Numbered from the stretch's first letter, positions 18,074 through 26,324 are shown. The stretch: DNA of 60,152 bases from Phocaeicola intestinalis (GCF_014837065.1 NZ_JACSPP010000019.1:1-60152), one strand, 5' to 3'. Made by a program: numbers and translations. The notes: a model not told the origin generated them from the sequence alone.

Positions 18074-19225
18074 TTATTTTTCGTTTTGTATGAATCTTGC
18101 CCCATTGTCGGGTTTCACAAAATAGACTTGGAATGTTTTTTCATATTCTGGGAATTGGGCAAGATAGCGTTTAGTCAATTCCGTCTGTATCTCTTTTTTG
18201 TATACAGGGTCTATCAAGGCAATGCATGCCCCTTTAAAGCCTGCGCCTGAAAAACGTCCGCCGTATACACCGGGAAGTTTCCGCATGATTTCATAAATAG
18301 CTATCAGTTCAGGTGAACCGCATTCATAATTATGGATGCTGCTTTCACAACTCTCCAAGCTCAATTTACCGAACAGTTTCAAATTACCTGTTTCCCAAGC
18401 TGTCACACCTTGACGTACCCTTCGGTATTCGCTATAGAAATGCTCGGCACGCTTGGCAAACCGTTCGGGCATGGCAATGCGAGTTTTCTCAAAAGTCGAT
18501 TTCGGAATGTCACGTAGGAAAGTACGGTCGAATGACTTTAGCGGTTGACCGGTATATGCCAGCATATTCCATGCGGCAGTCTTGCATTCGTACACCCGAA
18601 GATTGTAATCGCTGTTCACCAAACTGCGGGTCAATCCGGAAAAGAAAATACCTATCTCAAAATTTGGCATATCCGGATAACGCTTGATGATACGGTATTC
18701 ATCGCTGTCGCAATCTAAAAAGAGCAAACCATCCTTCTTACCCAAGACAATGCACGCTTGGTCAAGAATGCCGTTGTTCAGTCCGATATACTCGCGTTCT
18801 GCCTCGGAAGCGATTTTTACGACTTCGAAGGGTTGAAGTTCGATGTCGTTAGCTTTGGCGAATGCCATTACATACGCTACCAATACAGCTGCACTGGAAG
18901 AAAGACCGCCTACCGGCAACGAACCCTGAATGACACCTTCAACACCTTTTTGCAAGGCAAAACGCTTGCGGAGGGCATATTTAGCACCACGGGCATAATC
19001 GCCCCAATGGTGTTCTTTGATTTGAGAAGCCTGTGATATATCAAAATCCACTGTACCGTCAAAGGTCTTTGATTCCAAATGCACATGCCCGTCATCGGTA
19101 GGATTAAACCAAAAATCCACTCCCTTGTCAATAGCGAATCCGGTCACTAACCCGTGCTGATGGTCAACATGAGCACCTAACGGACATACACGATAAGGAG
19201 AAAAAATGTGATAAGAATAATTCAT
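18074..19225 (-). CDS. Galacturonokinase-like GHMP sugar kinase
   Basis: This 383-aa GHMP kinase has PYRVCPLGAHVDHQHG near residues 10-25, where galactokinases have PGRVNLIGEHTDY. The ATP loop is GGLSSSAAVLVAY (about 106) and the C-terminal block is GVYGGRFSGAGFKGAC. From memory these blocks, plus WGDYARGA, YIGLNNGILDQ, DYNLRVYEC and KRAEHFYSE, match plant galacturonokinase closely. That enzyme makes galacturonate-1-phosphate from free GalA and ATP. The gene lies next to a nucleotidyltransferase and in a locus with UDP-GlcA 4-epimerase. A salvage route to UDP-GalA or a related donor therefore fits. Galactose or L-arabinose as the substrate remains possible. Confidence 0.75.
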   Translation of the reverse strand: MNYSYHIFSPYRVCPLGAHVDHQHGLVTGFAIDKGVDFWFNPTDDGHVHLESKTFDGTVDFDISQASQIKEHHWGDYARGAKYALRKRFALQKGVEGVIQGSLPVGGLSSSAAVLVAYVMAFAKANDIELQPFEVVKIASEAEREYIGLNNGILDQACIVLGKKDGLLFLDCDSDEYRIIKRYPDMPNFEIGIFFSGLTRSLVNSDYNLRVYECKTAAWNMLAYTGQPLKSFDRTFLRDIPKSTFEKTRIAMPERFAKRAEHFYSEYRRVRQGVTAWETGNLKLFGKLSLESCESSIHNYECGSPELIAIYEIMRKLPGVYGGRFSGAGFKGACIALIDPVYKKEIQTELTKRYLAQFPEYEKTFQVYFVKPDNGARFIQNEK

Positions 19226-19236
19226 AAGAATAGAAC

Positions 19237-19489
19237 TTAAAAATCAACATTAGCATACCATTCCGCAAACCTCCTCAACCCATCTCTCAACGACGTACTC
19301 GGCTTGAAGCCGAAGTCCGTTTCCAGTGGCGTAGTGTCAGCATATGTTACGGGTACATCCCCAGGCTGCATCGGCACCAGTTCCTTGTGTGCCTCAAAAT
19401 CGTAATCGGTCGGAAGCACGCCGGCACGTACCAGTTCTTCTTGCAGGATAGTCACGAAATCGAGCAGGTTTTCGGAGTGATTGTTACAT
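19237..19489 (-). pseudogene. 3' fragment of a duplicated UDP-glucuronate 4-epimerase gene
   Basis: The 72 codons up to an internal Met, plus about a dozen more upstream, encode the last 80-85 residues of the epimerase at 21350-22420. Examples are EELVRAGVLPTDYDFEAHKE and SLRDGLRRFAEWYANVDF. DNA similarity is high but not perfect, with silent changes, so the duplication is not brand new. Homology stops near base 19489, in a glycine/asparagine stretch (NNHSENL). No Rossmann domain is present, so it cannot be active. Between the two copies lies the toxin-antitoxin pair. Confidence 0.85.
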
Positions 19490-19905
19490 AAGTAAGTGTA
19501 CAGAATTAACTTATACTATGGCACACAGATAACACTGATTTAACAGATGACCACAGATATTATTTTAAAAATAATCTGTGTAAATCAGTCTCATCTGTGT
19601 TATCTGTGTGCTATAAGATAATATTGGTAAGCACTCAATTCAGGGCATACCCCTTTGAAAGAGCACTTTTCAGTGCCCCAAACAGAGTTTTGTTAATAAA
19701 TTAGTTTTGAATTTAACATTGACAGGTGGCCAAAGTGATTCTGCCAGGAACCGTGTTCACATAACCCCTGCATCCGTTAAAGATTTTTTTGAAAAAAGTT
19801 CCGATGAAATTCCATACGGATTATACCACAATAAGCAGCTGCCAATCGGAGAAAAGGCGTACATGGCAAAAGTAAACATTCTAATTATACAGATACCTCA
19901 ACTTA
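19490..19905. other. Non-coding stretch with a long imperfect palindrome
   Basis: After the epimerase fragment there is a 100-base imperfect inverted repeat (separate entry). About 280 bases follow with no convincing gene. A 74-codon plus-strand frame (19707-19931) contains KDFFEKSSDEIPYGLYHNK, which looks protein-like, but it has no recognisable family and overlaps the toxin gene end. It could be a remnant of a lost gene. Confidence 0.5.
19513..19615. repeat. Imperfect inverted repeat of the CACAGATAACACAGATGA type
   Basis: The left half GGCACACAGATAACACTGAT and the right half, read on the other strand, AGCACACAGATAACACAGAT are nearly identical. Inner arms include CACAGATTATTT on both sides, around the centre ATTTTAAAAATAAT. 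Related GCAGATTAAC-type pieces occur near 23850 and 26350. This looks like a dispersed intergenic repeat of Bacteroides and could fold into a transcription-stopping hairpin at the end of the toxin gene. Confidence 0.7.
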
Positions 19906-20763
19906 CTACACACTTTCCTCATCCGGATTAAAATCCCTATAAAACCGCTCTCTCCGCTCCTCTATGCCGTTTATTTCCTGATACATAAACTTACAGGCAT
20001 AGTCATAGAAAGGTATGGCAGTTCCGCGTTCGTTTGAAGAGCGGAAGCCTAAAAAAGTCTCGTAATAATTGATTAACAGTTCATCCGGAGTCAAATCGGC
20101 TGCGAACAGAAAAAGATATTGGCAACCAATGAGTTTTTTGGCCTCACAAATCTTAGGCACAACGAAATGCCAAAAGATAACAGCACCTATTTTCTGCTGG
20201 AAATGAAATTCATCCCAAAGCATACGGCAAGCGTCATTAGCACAAAAGTGTACGATTTCAATGCCGGCAAAAGTCTTTCCTACACGCTTCAGGTGGTCGG
20301 TCGGCTCTTTTTCCAACTCTTCCAGCAACTGATTCTTTTTCGTTCGTGAAATCTTGGCTAAATCTTCTTTAACCAAGCCTTTTCTCGTTCGGATGCTTTC
20401 CAATATGGAATTGATAGTCTGCCTATCTTCTACCGTAGATGAAGAATCATTTTCCAATTCCACAAGGAAACGGAACAAACCGTTCAGCTTGCGTAATTGT
20501 TCTCCTTGGTCCAAACTGTCATACAGCATACCACATTTCAAGGAAAAATAGAAAAGGATGTTGCCGTCAGCGTCTTTTATAAGATAGTAAGCGATGTGGT
20601 TTGCTTCGTCTTCCGCATAAGCTGTGTCTTTCAGCGTGTGCTCCAAGCTCCCATTCCTCAGATTGCAGAAATTTTCCACTCCCCTCAGGTTGTCCGGATT
20701 CGAAGACAGGCGTTCGCACGTAAAGGAATCCAATATTCGTTTTTGTTCCTCAGTGATTTGCAT
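19906..20763 (-). CDS. Putative GNAT-like toxin of a Panacea toxin-antitoxin pair
   Basis: This 285-aa protein follows the antitoxin in the same operon. The start at 20763 (MQITEEQKRILDSF) overlaps the antitoxin end by 14 bases; an upstream ATG at 20835 would overlap more and looks less likely. The C-terminal half contains KLIGCQYLFLFAADLTPDEL then LINYYETFLGFRSSNE, the usual final strand/helix of GNAT acetyltransferases where the LGF follows a YE motif. GNAT toxins in other systems acetylate aminoacyl-tRNA and stop translation. The activity here is inferred. The acetyl-CoA loop is not clearly visible, so a different toxin fold is possible. Confidence 0.6.
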   Translation of the reverse strand: MQITEEQKRILDSFTCERLSSNPDNLRGVENFCNLRNGSLEHTLKDTAYAEDEANHIAYYLIKDADGNILFYFSLKCGMLYDSLDQGEQLRKLNGLFRFLVELENDSSSTVEDRQTINSILESIRTRKGLVKEDLAKISRTKKNQLLEELEKEPTDHLKRVGKTFAGIEIVHFCANDACRMLWDEFHFQQKIGAVIFWHFVVPKICEAKKLIGCQYLFLFAADLTPDELLINYYETFLGFRSSNERGTAIPFYDYACKFMYQEINGIEERRERFYRDFNPDEESV

Positions 20764-21250
20764 AGCTGTCTGTCCGGTAGATGAATGGAACGACCTTATT
20801 ATAAAGGAAACGGCGCTGTTTAACCCTTTCGGCATCTTTGCGTATATCGTCCGTCTGCATCAGTTCATGACCTTTCCCGTCTGCGTCAACCTTTTGCCGG
20901 GCTTGACGCCATGCGTATTCACCGTGCGTAATGCTGCTTAAACTCCAAGAATCTTTGGGAGCGTAAGTATCAAACACACTATCAAACACACACTTGTATT
21001 GTGCTTCTGCCAAATCCGATAACGGTTCATGCAAGGCATCTTCTTTGTAAAGCTGCCTGATAGGGAGCAATACCGGACCATATTTCCATGCCTCAAAACG
21101 TTCTTCGAAGATAGGCTGTCCGGTCTGGATAATGGACTCACGTTGCGTGAAATAAAGCAGCTTATGCAGCTTCATTTCATCAATCCGTTTGCCGAATTCC
21201 CGCTGATAGCGTTGGCAAATATAAGATGCAACCTTTACAACGTTTTCCAT
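20750..21250 (-). CDS. Panacea-domain (DUF4065, SocA-like) antitoxin
   Basis: This 166-aa protein has the Panacea/DUF4065 signature. It reads VASYICQRYQREFGKRIDEM, then KLHKLLYFTQRESIIQTG, then FEAWKYGPVLLPIRQLYKED, covering residues 7-70. Such proteins neutralise a range of unrelated toxins in PanAT systems, as well as acting as SocA-type proteolytic adaptors. It comes first in the operon, 99 bases from the epimerase gene stop, and its stop lies inside the downstream gene (14-base overlap). That order, antitoxin then toxin, supports a toxin-antitoxin module. Confidence 0.85.
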   Translation of the reverse strand: MENVVKVASYICQRYQREFGKRIDEMKLHKLLYFTQRESIIQTGQPIFEERFEAWKYGPVLLPIRQLYKEDALHEPLSDLAEAQYKCVFDSVFDTYAPKDSWSLSSITHGEYAWRQARQKVDADGKGHELMQTDDIRKDAERVKQRRFLYNKVVPFIYRTDSYANH

Positions 21251-21349
21251 AATCCGTTTGTCTTATAAGTGCTGTTTTACAAAAATAGTCATTTCTTTTG
21301 TTTATCGCAAATTCCAAAGCGGAAAATCAACAAACAGGCGGATAATCGT

Positions 21350-22420
21350 TTAAAAACTAACTCCCGCATACCATTCCGCAAACTTCCGCAACCCGTCCCT
21401 TAACGAAGTGCTCGGCTTGAAGCCGAAATCCGTTTCCAATGGTGTAGTGTCAGCATATGTTACGGGTACATCACCCGGCTGCATCGGTACCAATTCTTTA
21501 TGCGCCTCAAAATCATAATCCGTAGGAAGCACGCCCGCACGCACCAGTTCTTCTTGCAGGATGGTCACGAAATCCAATAGGTTTTCGGGGTGGTTGTTAC
21601 CTATATTATATACTTTATACGGAGGGATGGGCAAACCGTCTTCACCGATTAAGCGTTCGGGAGCGTGCTGCATGACACGCACCACACCTTCTACGATGTC
21701 ATCGATGTAAGTGAAGTCGCGCTTGCAGTTGCCGTAATTGAATATCTTGATGGTTTCGCCTTTCACCAACTTATTGGTAAAGCCAAAGTATGCCATATCA
21801 GGTCTTCCCGCTGGACCGTATACCGTGAAGAAACGTAAGCCTGTGCTCGGAATATTGTACAGTTTGCTGTAGGCATGAGCCATCAGTTCGTTGCTCTTCT
21901 TGGTAGCTGCATAGAGGCTGACGGGATTGTCCACCTTGTCATCTGTGCTGTAAGGCACTTTCTTGTTGCTGCCATACACGCTGCTACTGCTGGCGTAAAC
22001 CAAGTGTTCCACTCCGGTTTGCCCGTTATCGTAACTATGGCGGCAAGCCTCTAAGAGGTTGTAAAAGCCTATCAAGTTGGATGATACGTAAGCATCGGGA
22101 TTGGTGATGCTGTAACGCACACCGGCTTGGGCAGCCAAGTTCACTACCACTTGCGGCTTGTATTCTTGGAACAAATTGTCAATCGTCTGTTTATCAGAAA
22201 TGTCACCTTTGATAAAGATAAACGATTTGTGACCGGATAGTTTCTTCAATCGTTCTTCCTTCAGCCGTACATCGTAATAATCGTTCATGTTGTCGATGCC
22301 GACTACTTGAATATCTGCAATTTCCTGAAGAAGACGCTGGGCGAGATTGGAACCGATAAAGCCGGCAACGCCCGTGACAAGCACAGTTTTGCCTGTCAAA
22401 ACTACATTTGAAGTTAACAT
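21350..22420 (-). CDS. UDP-glucuronate 4-epimerase-like NAD-dependent epimerase
   Basis: This 356-aa extended SDR has GKTVLVTGVAGFIGSNLAQ with the GxxGxxG motif near residue 17. DNMNDYYDVRLKEERL is the block that marks UDP-GlcA 4-epimerases of the CapI/LspL type. The Ser/Tyr/Lys triad lies in VYASSSSVYGSN and SLYAATKKSNE. GLRFFTVYGPAGRPDMAYF is the sugar-binding part. It should interconvert UDP-GlcA and UDP-GalA in the cytosol, using UDP-GlcA made by the dehydrogenase encoded 91 bases upstream. Its 3' end is duplicated at 19237-19489. Confidence 0.9.
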   Translation of the reverse strand: MLTSNVVLTGKTVLVTGVAGFIGSNLAQRLLQEIADIQVVGIDNMNDYYDVRLKEERLKKLSGHKSFIFIKGDISDKQTIDNLFQEYKPQVVVNLAAQAGVRYSITNPDAYVSSNLIGFYNLLEACRHSYDNGQTGVEHLVYASSSSVYGSNKKVPYSTDDKVDNPVSLYAATKKSNELMAHAYSKLYNIPSTGLRFFTVYGPAGRPDMAYFGFTNKLVKGETIKIFNYGNCKRDFTYIDDIVEGVVRVMQHAPERLIGEDGLPIPPYKVYNIGNNHPENLLDFVTILQEELVRAGVLPTDYDFEAHKELVPMQPGDVPVTYADTTPLETDFGFKPSTSLRDGLRKFAEWYAGVSF

Positions 22421-22511
22421 GATTGTATTGTTGATTAAGGAGTTAAAGAAGTTAGAGAGGTATATTCTAAAGATTCTTCATTCCTCATTCTTAATTCTTC
22501 ATTTAAAAAGT

Positions 22512-23822
22512 TTAGTCTCTTCTGAATATATCCCTTGTATACACTTTCTCTTTCACATCATCCAGACAACTATCATATCGGTTGGCAATAATGGCTTGGC
22601 TTTGCGCTTTGAAAGCGTTCAAGTCATTCACCACCTTACTACCAAAGAACGTGCTTCCATCCTCTAAGGTCGGTTCGTAGATGATTACCTCCGCACCTTT
22701 GGCTTTTACCCGCTTCATCACGCCTTGGATGGCAGACTGACGGAAGTTGTCGCTGTTGGATTTCATCGTCAGACGATAAACACCTATCACACAATCGTGC
22801 TCACGGCGGGCATCGAAGCTGCTGTTCTCGCTGTAGTAACCTGCCTTCTGCAAGACTGCATCGGCTATGTAATCTTTGCGTGTACGATTACTCTCTACAA
22901 TGGCTTGTATCAGGTTCTCAGGTACATCGGCATAGTTTGCCAATAGTTGCTTGGTGTCTTTGGGCAGGCAGTAGCCGCCATAGCCAAAGCTGGGATTGTT
23001 GTAATGCGTACCGATGCGAGGGTCAAGACCAACTCCTTCAATGATAGCTTTAGAGTCGAGACCTTTCACTTCGGCATAGGTGTCGAGTTCATTGAAGTAG
23101 CTTACGCGCAGGGCAAGGTAGGTATTGGCGAAAAGTTTCACGGCTTCGGCTTCTTTCATGCCCATGAAGAGCGTGTCGATATTCTCTTTTATCGCCCCTT
23201 CTTGCAGCAATCCGGCAAAGGTCTTTGCTGCTTCCTGCATCTTCTCTACATTGGTGACGGCTTGGATGGCTTCATTTTCCTCAGCGAACTCCGGACGGTC
23301 GATGATTTTGGGATAGCCTACGATGATGCGGCTGGGATAGAGGTTATCATACAACGCCTTGCTTTCTCTCAGGAACTCAGGAGAGAAGAGCAGGTTAAAC
23401 TGTTTCACACCTTTGTTTGCATACTTCAAGTAGAGGTTTCTGGTGTAGCCAACAGGAATGGTGCTCTTGATGACCATCACGGCAGCGGGATTTACCTTCA
23501 AAACCAAATCAATCACTTCCTCCACATGACTGGTATCGAAATAATTCTTCACCGGATCGTAGTTCGTCGGGGCAGCGATGACTACAAAGTCTGCCTCAGC
23601 GTATGCTTTGGCTCCGTCTAAGGTAGCGGTCAGGTTCAGGTCTTTTTCCGCCAAGTATTTCTCAATGTATTCGTCTTGGATGGGCGACTTGTGTTGGTTG
23701 ATCAAATCCACCTTTTCGGGTATCACGTCTACAGCCGTTACCTGATGGTGTTGTGCCAAGAGCGTGGCAATGGAAAGTCCTACGTAACCGGTTCCGGCTA
23801 CGGCTATTTTCAAATCTTTCAT
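22512..23822 (-). CDS. ugd: UDP-glucose 6-dehydrogenase
   Basis: This 436-aa NAD-dependent dehydrogenase starts [20 protein letters not shown] (residues 5-24, GxGxxG). The middle shows [16 protein letters not shown] and [20 protein letters not shown]. The catalytic cysteine is in [17 protein letters not shown]. It oxidises UDP-glucose twice to UDP-glucuronate, supplying the epimerase that follows. It is the first clear sugar gene of the capsule operon. The length is normal and all key residues are present. Confidence 0.95.
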   Translation of the reverse strand: MKDLKIAVAGTGYVGLSIATLLAQHHQVTAVDVIPEKVDLINQHKSPIQDEYIEKYLAEKDLNLTATLDGAKAYAEADFVVIAAPTNYDPVKNYFDTSHVEEVIDLVLKVNPAAVMVIKSTIPVGYTRNLYLKYANKGVKQFNLLFSPEFLRESKALYDNLYPSRIIVGYPKIIDRPEFAEENEAIQAVTNVEKMQEAAKTFAGLLQEGAIKENIDTLFMGMKEAEAVKLFANTYLALRVSYFNELDTYAEVKGLDSKAIIEGVGLDPRIGTHYNNPSFGYGGYCLPKDTKQLLANYADVPENLIQAIVESNRTRKDYIADAVLQKAGYYSENSSFDARREHDCVIGVYRLTMKSNSDNFRQSAIQGVMKRVKAKGAEVIIYEPTLEDGSTFFGSKVVNDLNAFKAQSQAIIANRYDSCLDDVKEKVYTRDIFRRD

Positions 23823-23844
23823 ATTAATAAGTTTGTGATTTATT

Positions 23845-23878
23845 TGAAACGTAGATTTCCGCAGATTAACGCGGATTT
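23845..23878. repeat. Short dispersed repeat (GATTTCCGCAGATTAAC type)
   Basis: Upstream of ugd the sequence has ACGTAGATTTCCGCAGATTA followed by ACGCGGATTTT. The same GATTTCCGCAGATTAAC core recurs at about 26357-26373 after the HU-like gene. This is a small intergenic repeat, probably of the same general class as the CACAGAT palindrome at 19.5 kb. No promoter is obvious in the 153 bases between ugd and the gene upstream. Confidence 0.6.
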
Positions 23879-23975
23879 TACTTTATTCTTCTCTATGTTT
23901 AGTGTTTTCACAGATTAACGATCACCCAATATGAATGTGTTTTTTGACCGGTTGTCTTTGATGACTATAGGCTGG

Positions 23976-24383
23976 TTACCGTTGGAATTTCTCCCACACA
24001 TCCAACACATACGGCACACCATAATCTTCGTATGCTTCTGTATGCTTTAACTTTTCCAATCCGTCTTTCAACCGTTGCAACTCTGCTGCTGGAAAATTCC
24101 CGTTTTTGATGCCATTGATGGTTGCCTCCATCATGTCTTGACAAACATAATCTGGACTGTACATATCATCAAAATAGTTGTAATGCTCGTCTTGTACGAA
24201 GTGGTGAGTGAGGCTTTCGAGCACTTCGAGTAGGATGGTTACGGCTTCGGCATAGTTGCCTTGAATTAACGATTCACGAACCACCTCCCGATAAGGTGAA
24301 AGCAGTCGTGCTATGGTATCGCAATCTTCATCTATGTTGCGTTCGCTGAATATGGCTTCGATTTTATTCTTTCCGTTTGTCAT
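23976..24383 (-). CDS. Unknown 135-aa acidic helical protein
   Basis: I do not recognise this family. It is soluble and mostly helical by composition, with TIARLLSPYREVVRESLIQG, AEAVTILLEVLESLTHHFVQ and DDMYSPDYVCQDMMEATING as main blocks. It ends GVPYVLDVWEKFQR. It has no signal peptide or membrane segment. It lies upstream of ugd on the same strand, after the two small proteins at 24505-25343. The three may form the start of the capsule transcript. Confidence 0.65.
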   Translation of the reverse strand: MTNGKNKIEAIFSERNIDEDCDTIARLLSPYREVVRESLIQGNYAEAVTILLEVLESLTHHFVQDEHYNYFDDMYSPDYVCQDMMEATINGIKNGNFPAAELQRLKDGLEKLKHTEAYEDYGVPYVLDVWEKFQR

Positions 24384-24437
24384 ACATGTATGTTTTGAAA
24401 ACGTTATCTATATCTATTTTTTAGGGATATATACTTC

Positions 24438-24507
24438 ATCGGCAGTTGCAGTATATATTCAACTGCAGTTGCAGTATATATTCATCGGCGGTTGCAGTAT
24501 ATATTCA
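24438..24507. repeat. Three tandem copies of a 23-24 base unit
   Basis: Three adjacent units share GTTGCAGTATATATTCA, at 24438-24461, 24462-24484 and 24485-24507. They lie just after, and slightly inside, the stop of the 105-aa gene on the minus strand. The units differ only at their first few bases. A copy-number change here would leave the protein nearly intact, so the array may act in the transcript or be a hot spot for slippage. Confidence 0.85.
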
Positions 24508-24822
24508 TTTTTCGGGTGTACTATCCTGTATGTTCTGTTCTGCCTGCTGCGCGTTCGGGGCGATGAGGTTCTGACCGCCGTTGATGATGCAGACAAACTG
24601 GGGGTCTTCCCGTTCGTGGAGCTTGTCTATCTCATCGTGGTACTCCTTGGGCATTATCCAGCGGAGAAGGCACTTCACGTGCGAGAGGTCGGCATTGCGG
24701 TTTGCATTCAGGTATTCCTGAGCGGCGGCTATCTGCCTGAGATAAGGTATCTCAAAATGCTCTTCCCGGATGGATTCGATGACTGCTTCCGCTATTTTCT
24801 TTATGAACGCGCTTTTTTTCAT
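24505..24822 (-). CDS. Unknown 105-aa protein with an NGG..IAPNA motif
   Basis: This small soluble protein has a helical N-terminus (KKSAFIKKIAEAVIESIREE) and a C-terminal segment CIINGGQNLIAPNAQQAEQN near residues 78-97. The same motif pattern, INGG-N-x-I-x-PNA-x-x-A-x-QN, appears at the N-terminus of the upstream protein (24930-25343). The function is not known to me. The shared motif suggests the two act together or belong to a module often placed at capsule loci in this group. The start is uncertain by a few codons. Confidence 0.6.
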   Translation of the reverse strand: MKKSAFIKKIAEAVIESIREEHFEIPYLRQIAAAQEYLNANRNADLSHVKCLLRWIMPKEYHDEIDKLHEREDPQFVCIINGGQNLIAPNAQQAEQNIQDSTPEK

Positions 24823-24929
24823 CAGCCAAGAGTTTCAAGTGAAATGCCGGAAATGCGTAAAGTTTCCCGGTGACTTGTCCTCTTGGAATGAGTATCGGGT
24901 TCATGACAGGGCGGTCTTTTCAGACAGGT

Positions 24930-25343
24930 TCAGGGACGTTTCTTGGGACGGTTCATCCATGCGTCGTTGATGCGGGCACGGATGTTGTCGATGGTCTTGC
25001 CTTTTTCAAGCTTGGACGCGAAAGGCAGCAGGAGGCGGATGAAGCGTTCTTTCACCATTTCTTCGGGGAAGAGCCTGGGCTCTTGTTCCACCATCTCCAC
25101 CACGACACGTGCCAGCTCGGTAGCCGACCGGCACTCGCCGATGAGGGAGAGATAACGGCCGAGGTTCTCCTTATTTATATATAGGGCAAGCTTCTGCGCT
25201 TCGGGAGGTTCCGTTTCCTGAGCGGACGTGTCGGGAAGCGGATGCTCCGGGAAGTAGCTGCCGTAGAAATTCTGCACGGCTTCCGTAGCGTTGGGGAGGA
25301 TCTGGTTGTTTCCTCCGTTTATGTTTATGGTTATGTCGGACAC
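24930..25343 (-). CDS. Unknown 137-aa protein with an N-terminal INGGNNQILPNA motif
   Basis: The protein begins MSDITININGGNNQILPNAT and continues EAVQNFYGSYFPEH, then a mainly helical region with SLIGECRSATELARVVVEMV and FIRLLLPFASKLEKGKT. It has no membrane segment or signal. The N-terminal motif matches the C-terminal one of the next gene (24505-24822). It is the first gene of the minus-strand run leading into ugd. I see no TAnnTTTG box in the 100 bases upstream of it. I cannot assign a function. Confidence 0.65.
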   Translation of the reverse strand: MSDITININGGNNQILPNATEAVQNFYGSYFPEHPLPDTSAQETEPPEAQKLALYINKENLGRYLSLIGECRSATELARVVVEMVEQEPRLFPEEMVKERFIRLLLPFASKLEKGKTIDNIRARINDAWMNRPKKRP

Positions 25344-25354
25344 GTGGGGTATAT

Positions 25355-25615
25355 TTAGTAACAGGGACTAGGTACTAGGTAACTAGGTTTTAGTACCAGG
25401 GACTAGGTTACAGGTACTAGGTAACTAGGTTTTAAATACATTCAGTAAGACTATTCAGAACCTTGTCAACTAGTACCTTGTCAACTAGTCAACTGTATTC
25501 AGCTATTCAGGACCTCGTTACCTGGTACCTTGTTAACTAGTCAACTGAATAAAACCTTGTTAACTAGTCAACTGAATAAAACCTTGTCAACTAGTCAACT
25601 GTATTCAGAATAAAT
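25355..25615. repeat. Array of AACTAGTCAACT / GTTGACAAGGT type repeats
   Basis: The clearest part is three tandem units of 27 bases starting at 25527, 25554 and 25581, each with ACCTTGTTAACTAGTCAACT or a one-base variant. Further copies in shorter or reverse form (GGGACTAGGTACTAGGTAAC) fill 25355-25440. A related group recurs at 26565-26645 after the 31-aa gene. The whole HU-like cassette is therefore bracketed by the same repeat family, which may be a recombination or protein-binding array. Confidence 0.8.
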
Positions 25616-25650
25616 GATTTATCAATGGTTTGTCAACGCTTGTCAACCGA

Positions 25651-25682
25651 ATTGATTTCGCCTTTCCGGTGCCGTATCTTTG
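25651..25682 (+). promoter_or_regulatory. Bacteroides-type promoter of the HU-like gene
   Basis: TATCTTTG at 25675-25682 matches the Bacteroides -7 box TAnnTTTG. ATTG at 25651-25654, 20 bases upstream, fits the weaker -33 box. Transcription would start near 25688, giving a leader of about 140 bases before the ATG at 25830. The leader contains short repeats able to form a stem. Confidence 0.6.
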
Positions 25683-25829
25683 CATTGTCAGAACGATGAA
25701 GCGCGCAACATCTGGTGAGTTTTTTAGTTCTTAAGTTCTTGAGTTTTTGAATTGCAAACTTAAAAACTAACAAACTTAAAAACTTACAAACTGACACTTA
25801 AGTTTAACCATTAAAAAACAGTTTAAAGT

Positions 25830-26324
25830 ATGATTAATTACTCTACCTATTTATGGAGAAACCCGTTGGACGAAGAAGCAACTGAAATGGCATACGCCAA
25901 AAACCAAGTAACCAAAACGATGACTTTTGACGAGTTCGTGAAACACATCGCCGATCACAACGGGGTGTTTACCCGCGGTACGGTGAAAGGCGTGGTGAGT
26001 GATACGTGTGCCTGCCTGGTCGAGATGCTGCTGAACGGCTGCAAAGTGCAGTTCGGTGAACTGGGCACCTTTGGTATTTCCCTCACTTGTGAACCTGCTG
26101 TTTCGATGGAAGAATTTACTGCATCCAACATCAAGACGGTAAATATCGTGTTTACTCCCGGTGAGGACTTCGAAAACCTGCGCTCGCGTGCCGAATTTGC
26201 TCCGGTAGCAAGCCGCCTGGCACAGAAGGCTACGCTGAAGGCTGAAAAGTCGGGCGAAGCTACTGTGGACCTGGAAGCGGCGAAACGGAAGACTGCTTCT
26301 GTTCCGGAAGAACCCGGCGTGTGA
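25830..26324 (+). CDS. HU-like DNA-binding protein of the Bacteroides capsule-associated type
   Basis: This 164-aa protein has an HU/IHF-like fold. The helical part is TKTMTFDEFVKHIADHNGVF and GTVKGVVSDTCACLVEMLLN, and the strand region is GCKVQFGELGTFGISL (about residues 71-86), which replaces the usual G-F-G motif of HU. A C-terminal tail of about 40 residues rich in Ala/Lys/Glu follows. It probably bends DNA or organises the nearby region. It begins a plus-strand cassette with a 31-aa protein and an amidase, an arrangement I know from other Bacteroides genomes. A second Met at codon 20 is an alternative start. Confidence 0.82.
   Translation: MINYSTYLWRNPLDEEATEMAYAKNQVTKTMTFDEFVKHIADHNGVFTRGTVKGVVSDTCACLVEMLLNGCKVQFGELGTFGISLTCEPAVSMEEFTASNIKTVNIVFTPGEDFENLRSRAEFAPVASRLAQKATLKAEKSGEATVDLEAAKRKTASVPEEPGV

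Larger units (their letters stand above)
25344..25829. promoter_or_regulatory. Divergent intergenic region with repeats and the HU-gene promoter
   Basis: This 486-base gap separates the minus-strand capsule-side genes from the plus-strand HU-like gene. The left half is an array of ACTAGGTAACTAGGTT and its opposite-strand form AACTAGTCAACTGAATAAAA. The right half has a promoter-like box and a long AT-rich 5' region before the HU start. That region holds repeats of AAACTTAAAAACTAACAAAC that could pair with the earlier AGTTCTTAAGTTCTTGAG. Confidence 0.7.

Noticed and set aside
18074..19225. Ordinary galactokinase (galK)
   Set aside because: The galactokinase signature with G-E-H-x-D-Y is replaced by GAHVDHQ, and several blocks resemble galacturonokinase instead, so I did not use the galK symbol.
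22947..23621. A 224-codon plus-strand frame opposite ugd
   Set aside because: It lies wholly inside the UDP-glucose dehydrogenase gene on the other strand, and its composition follows the codon positions of ugd. No family likeness is seen.
24438..24507. A CRISPR array
   Set aside because: The units are adjacent without unique spacers, there are only three, and no cas genes are near. The same holds for the 27-base units at 25527-25608 and the 16-base units at 50569-50614.
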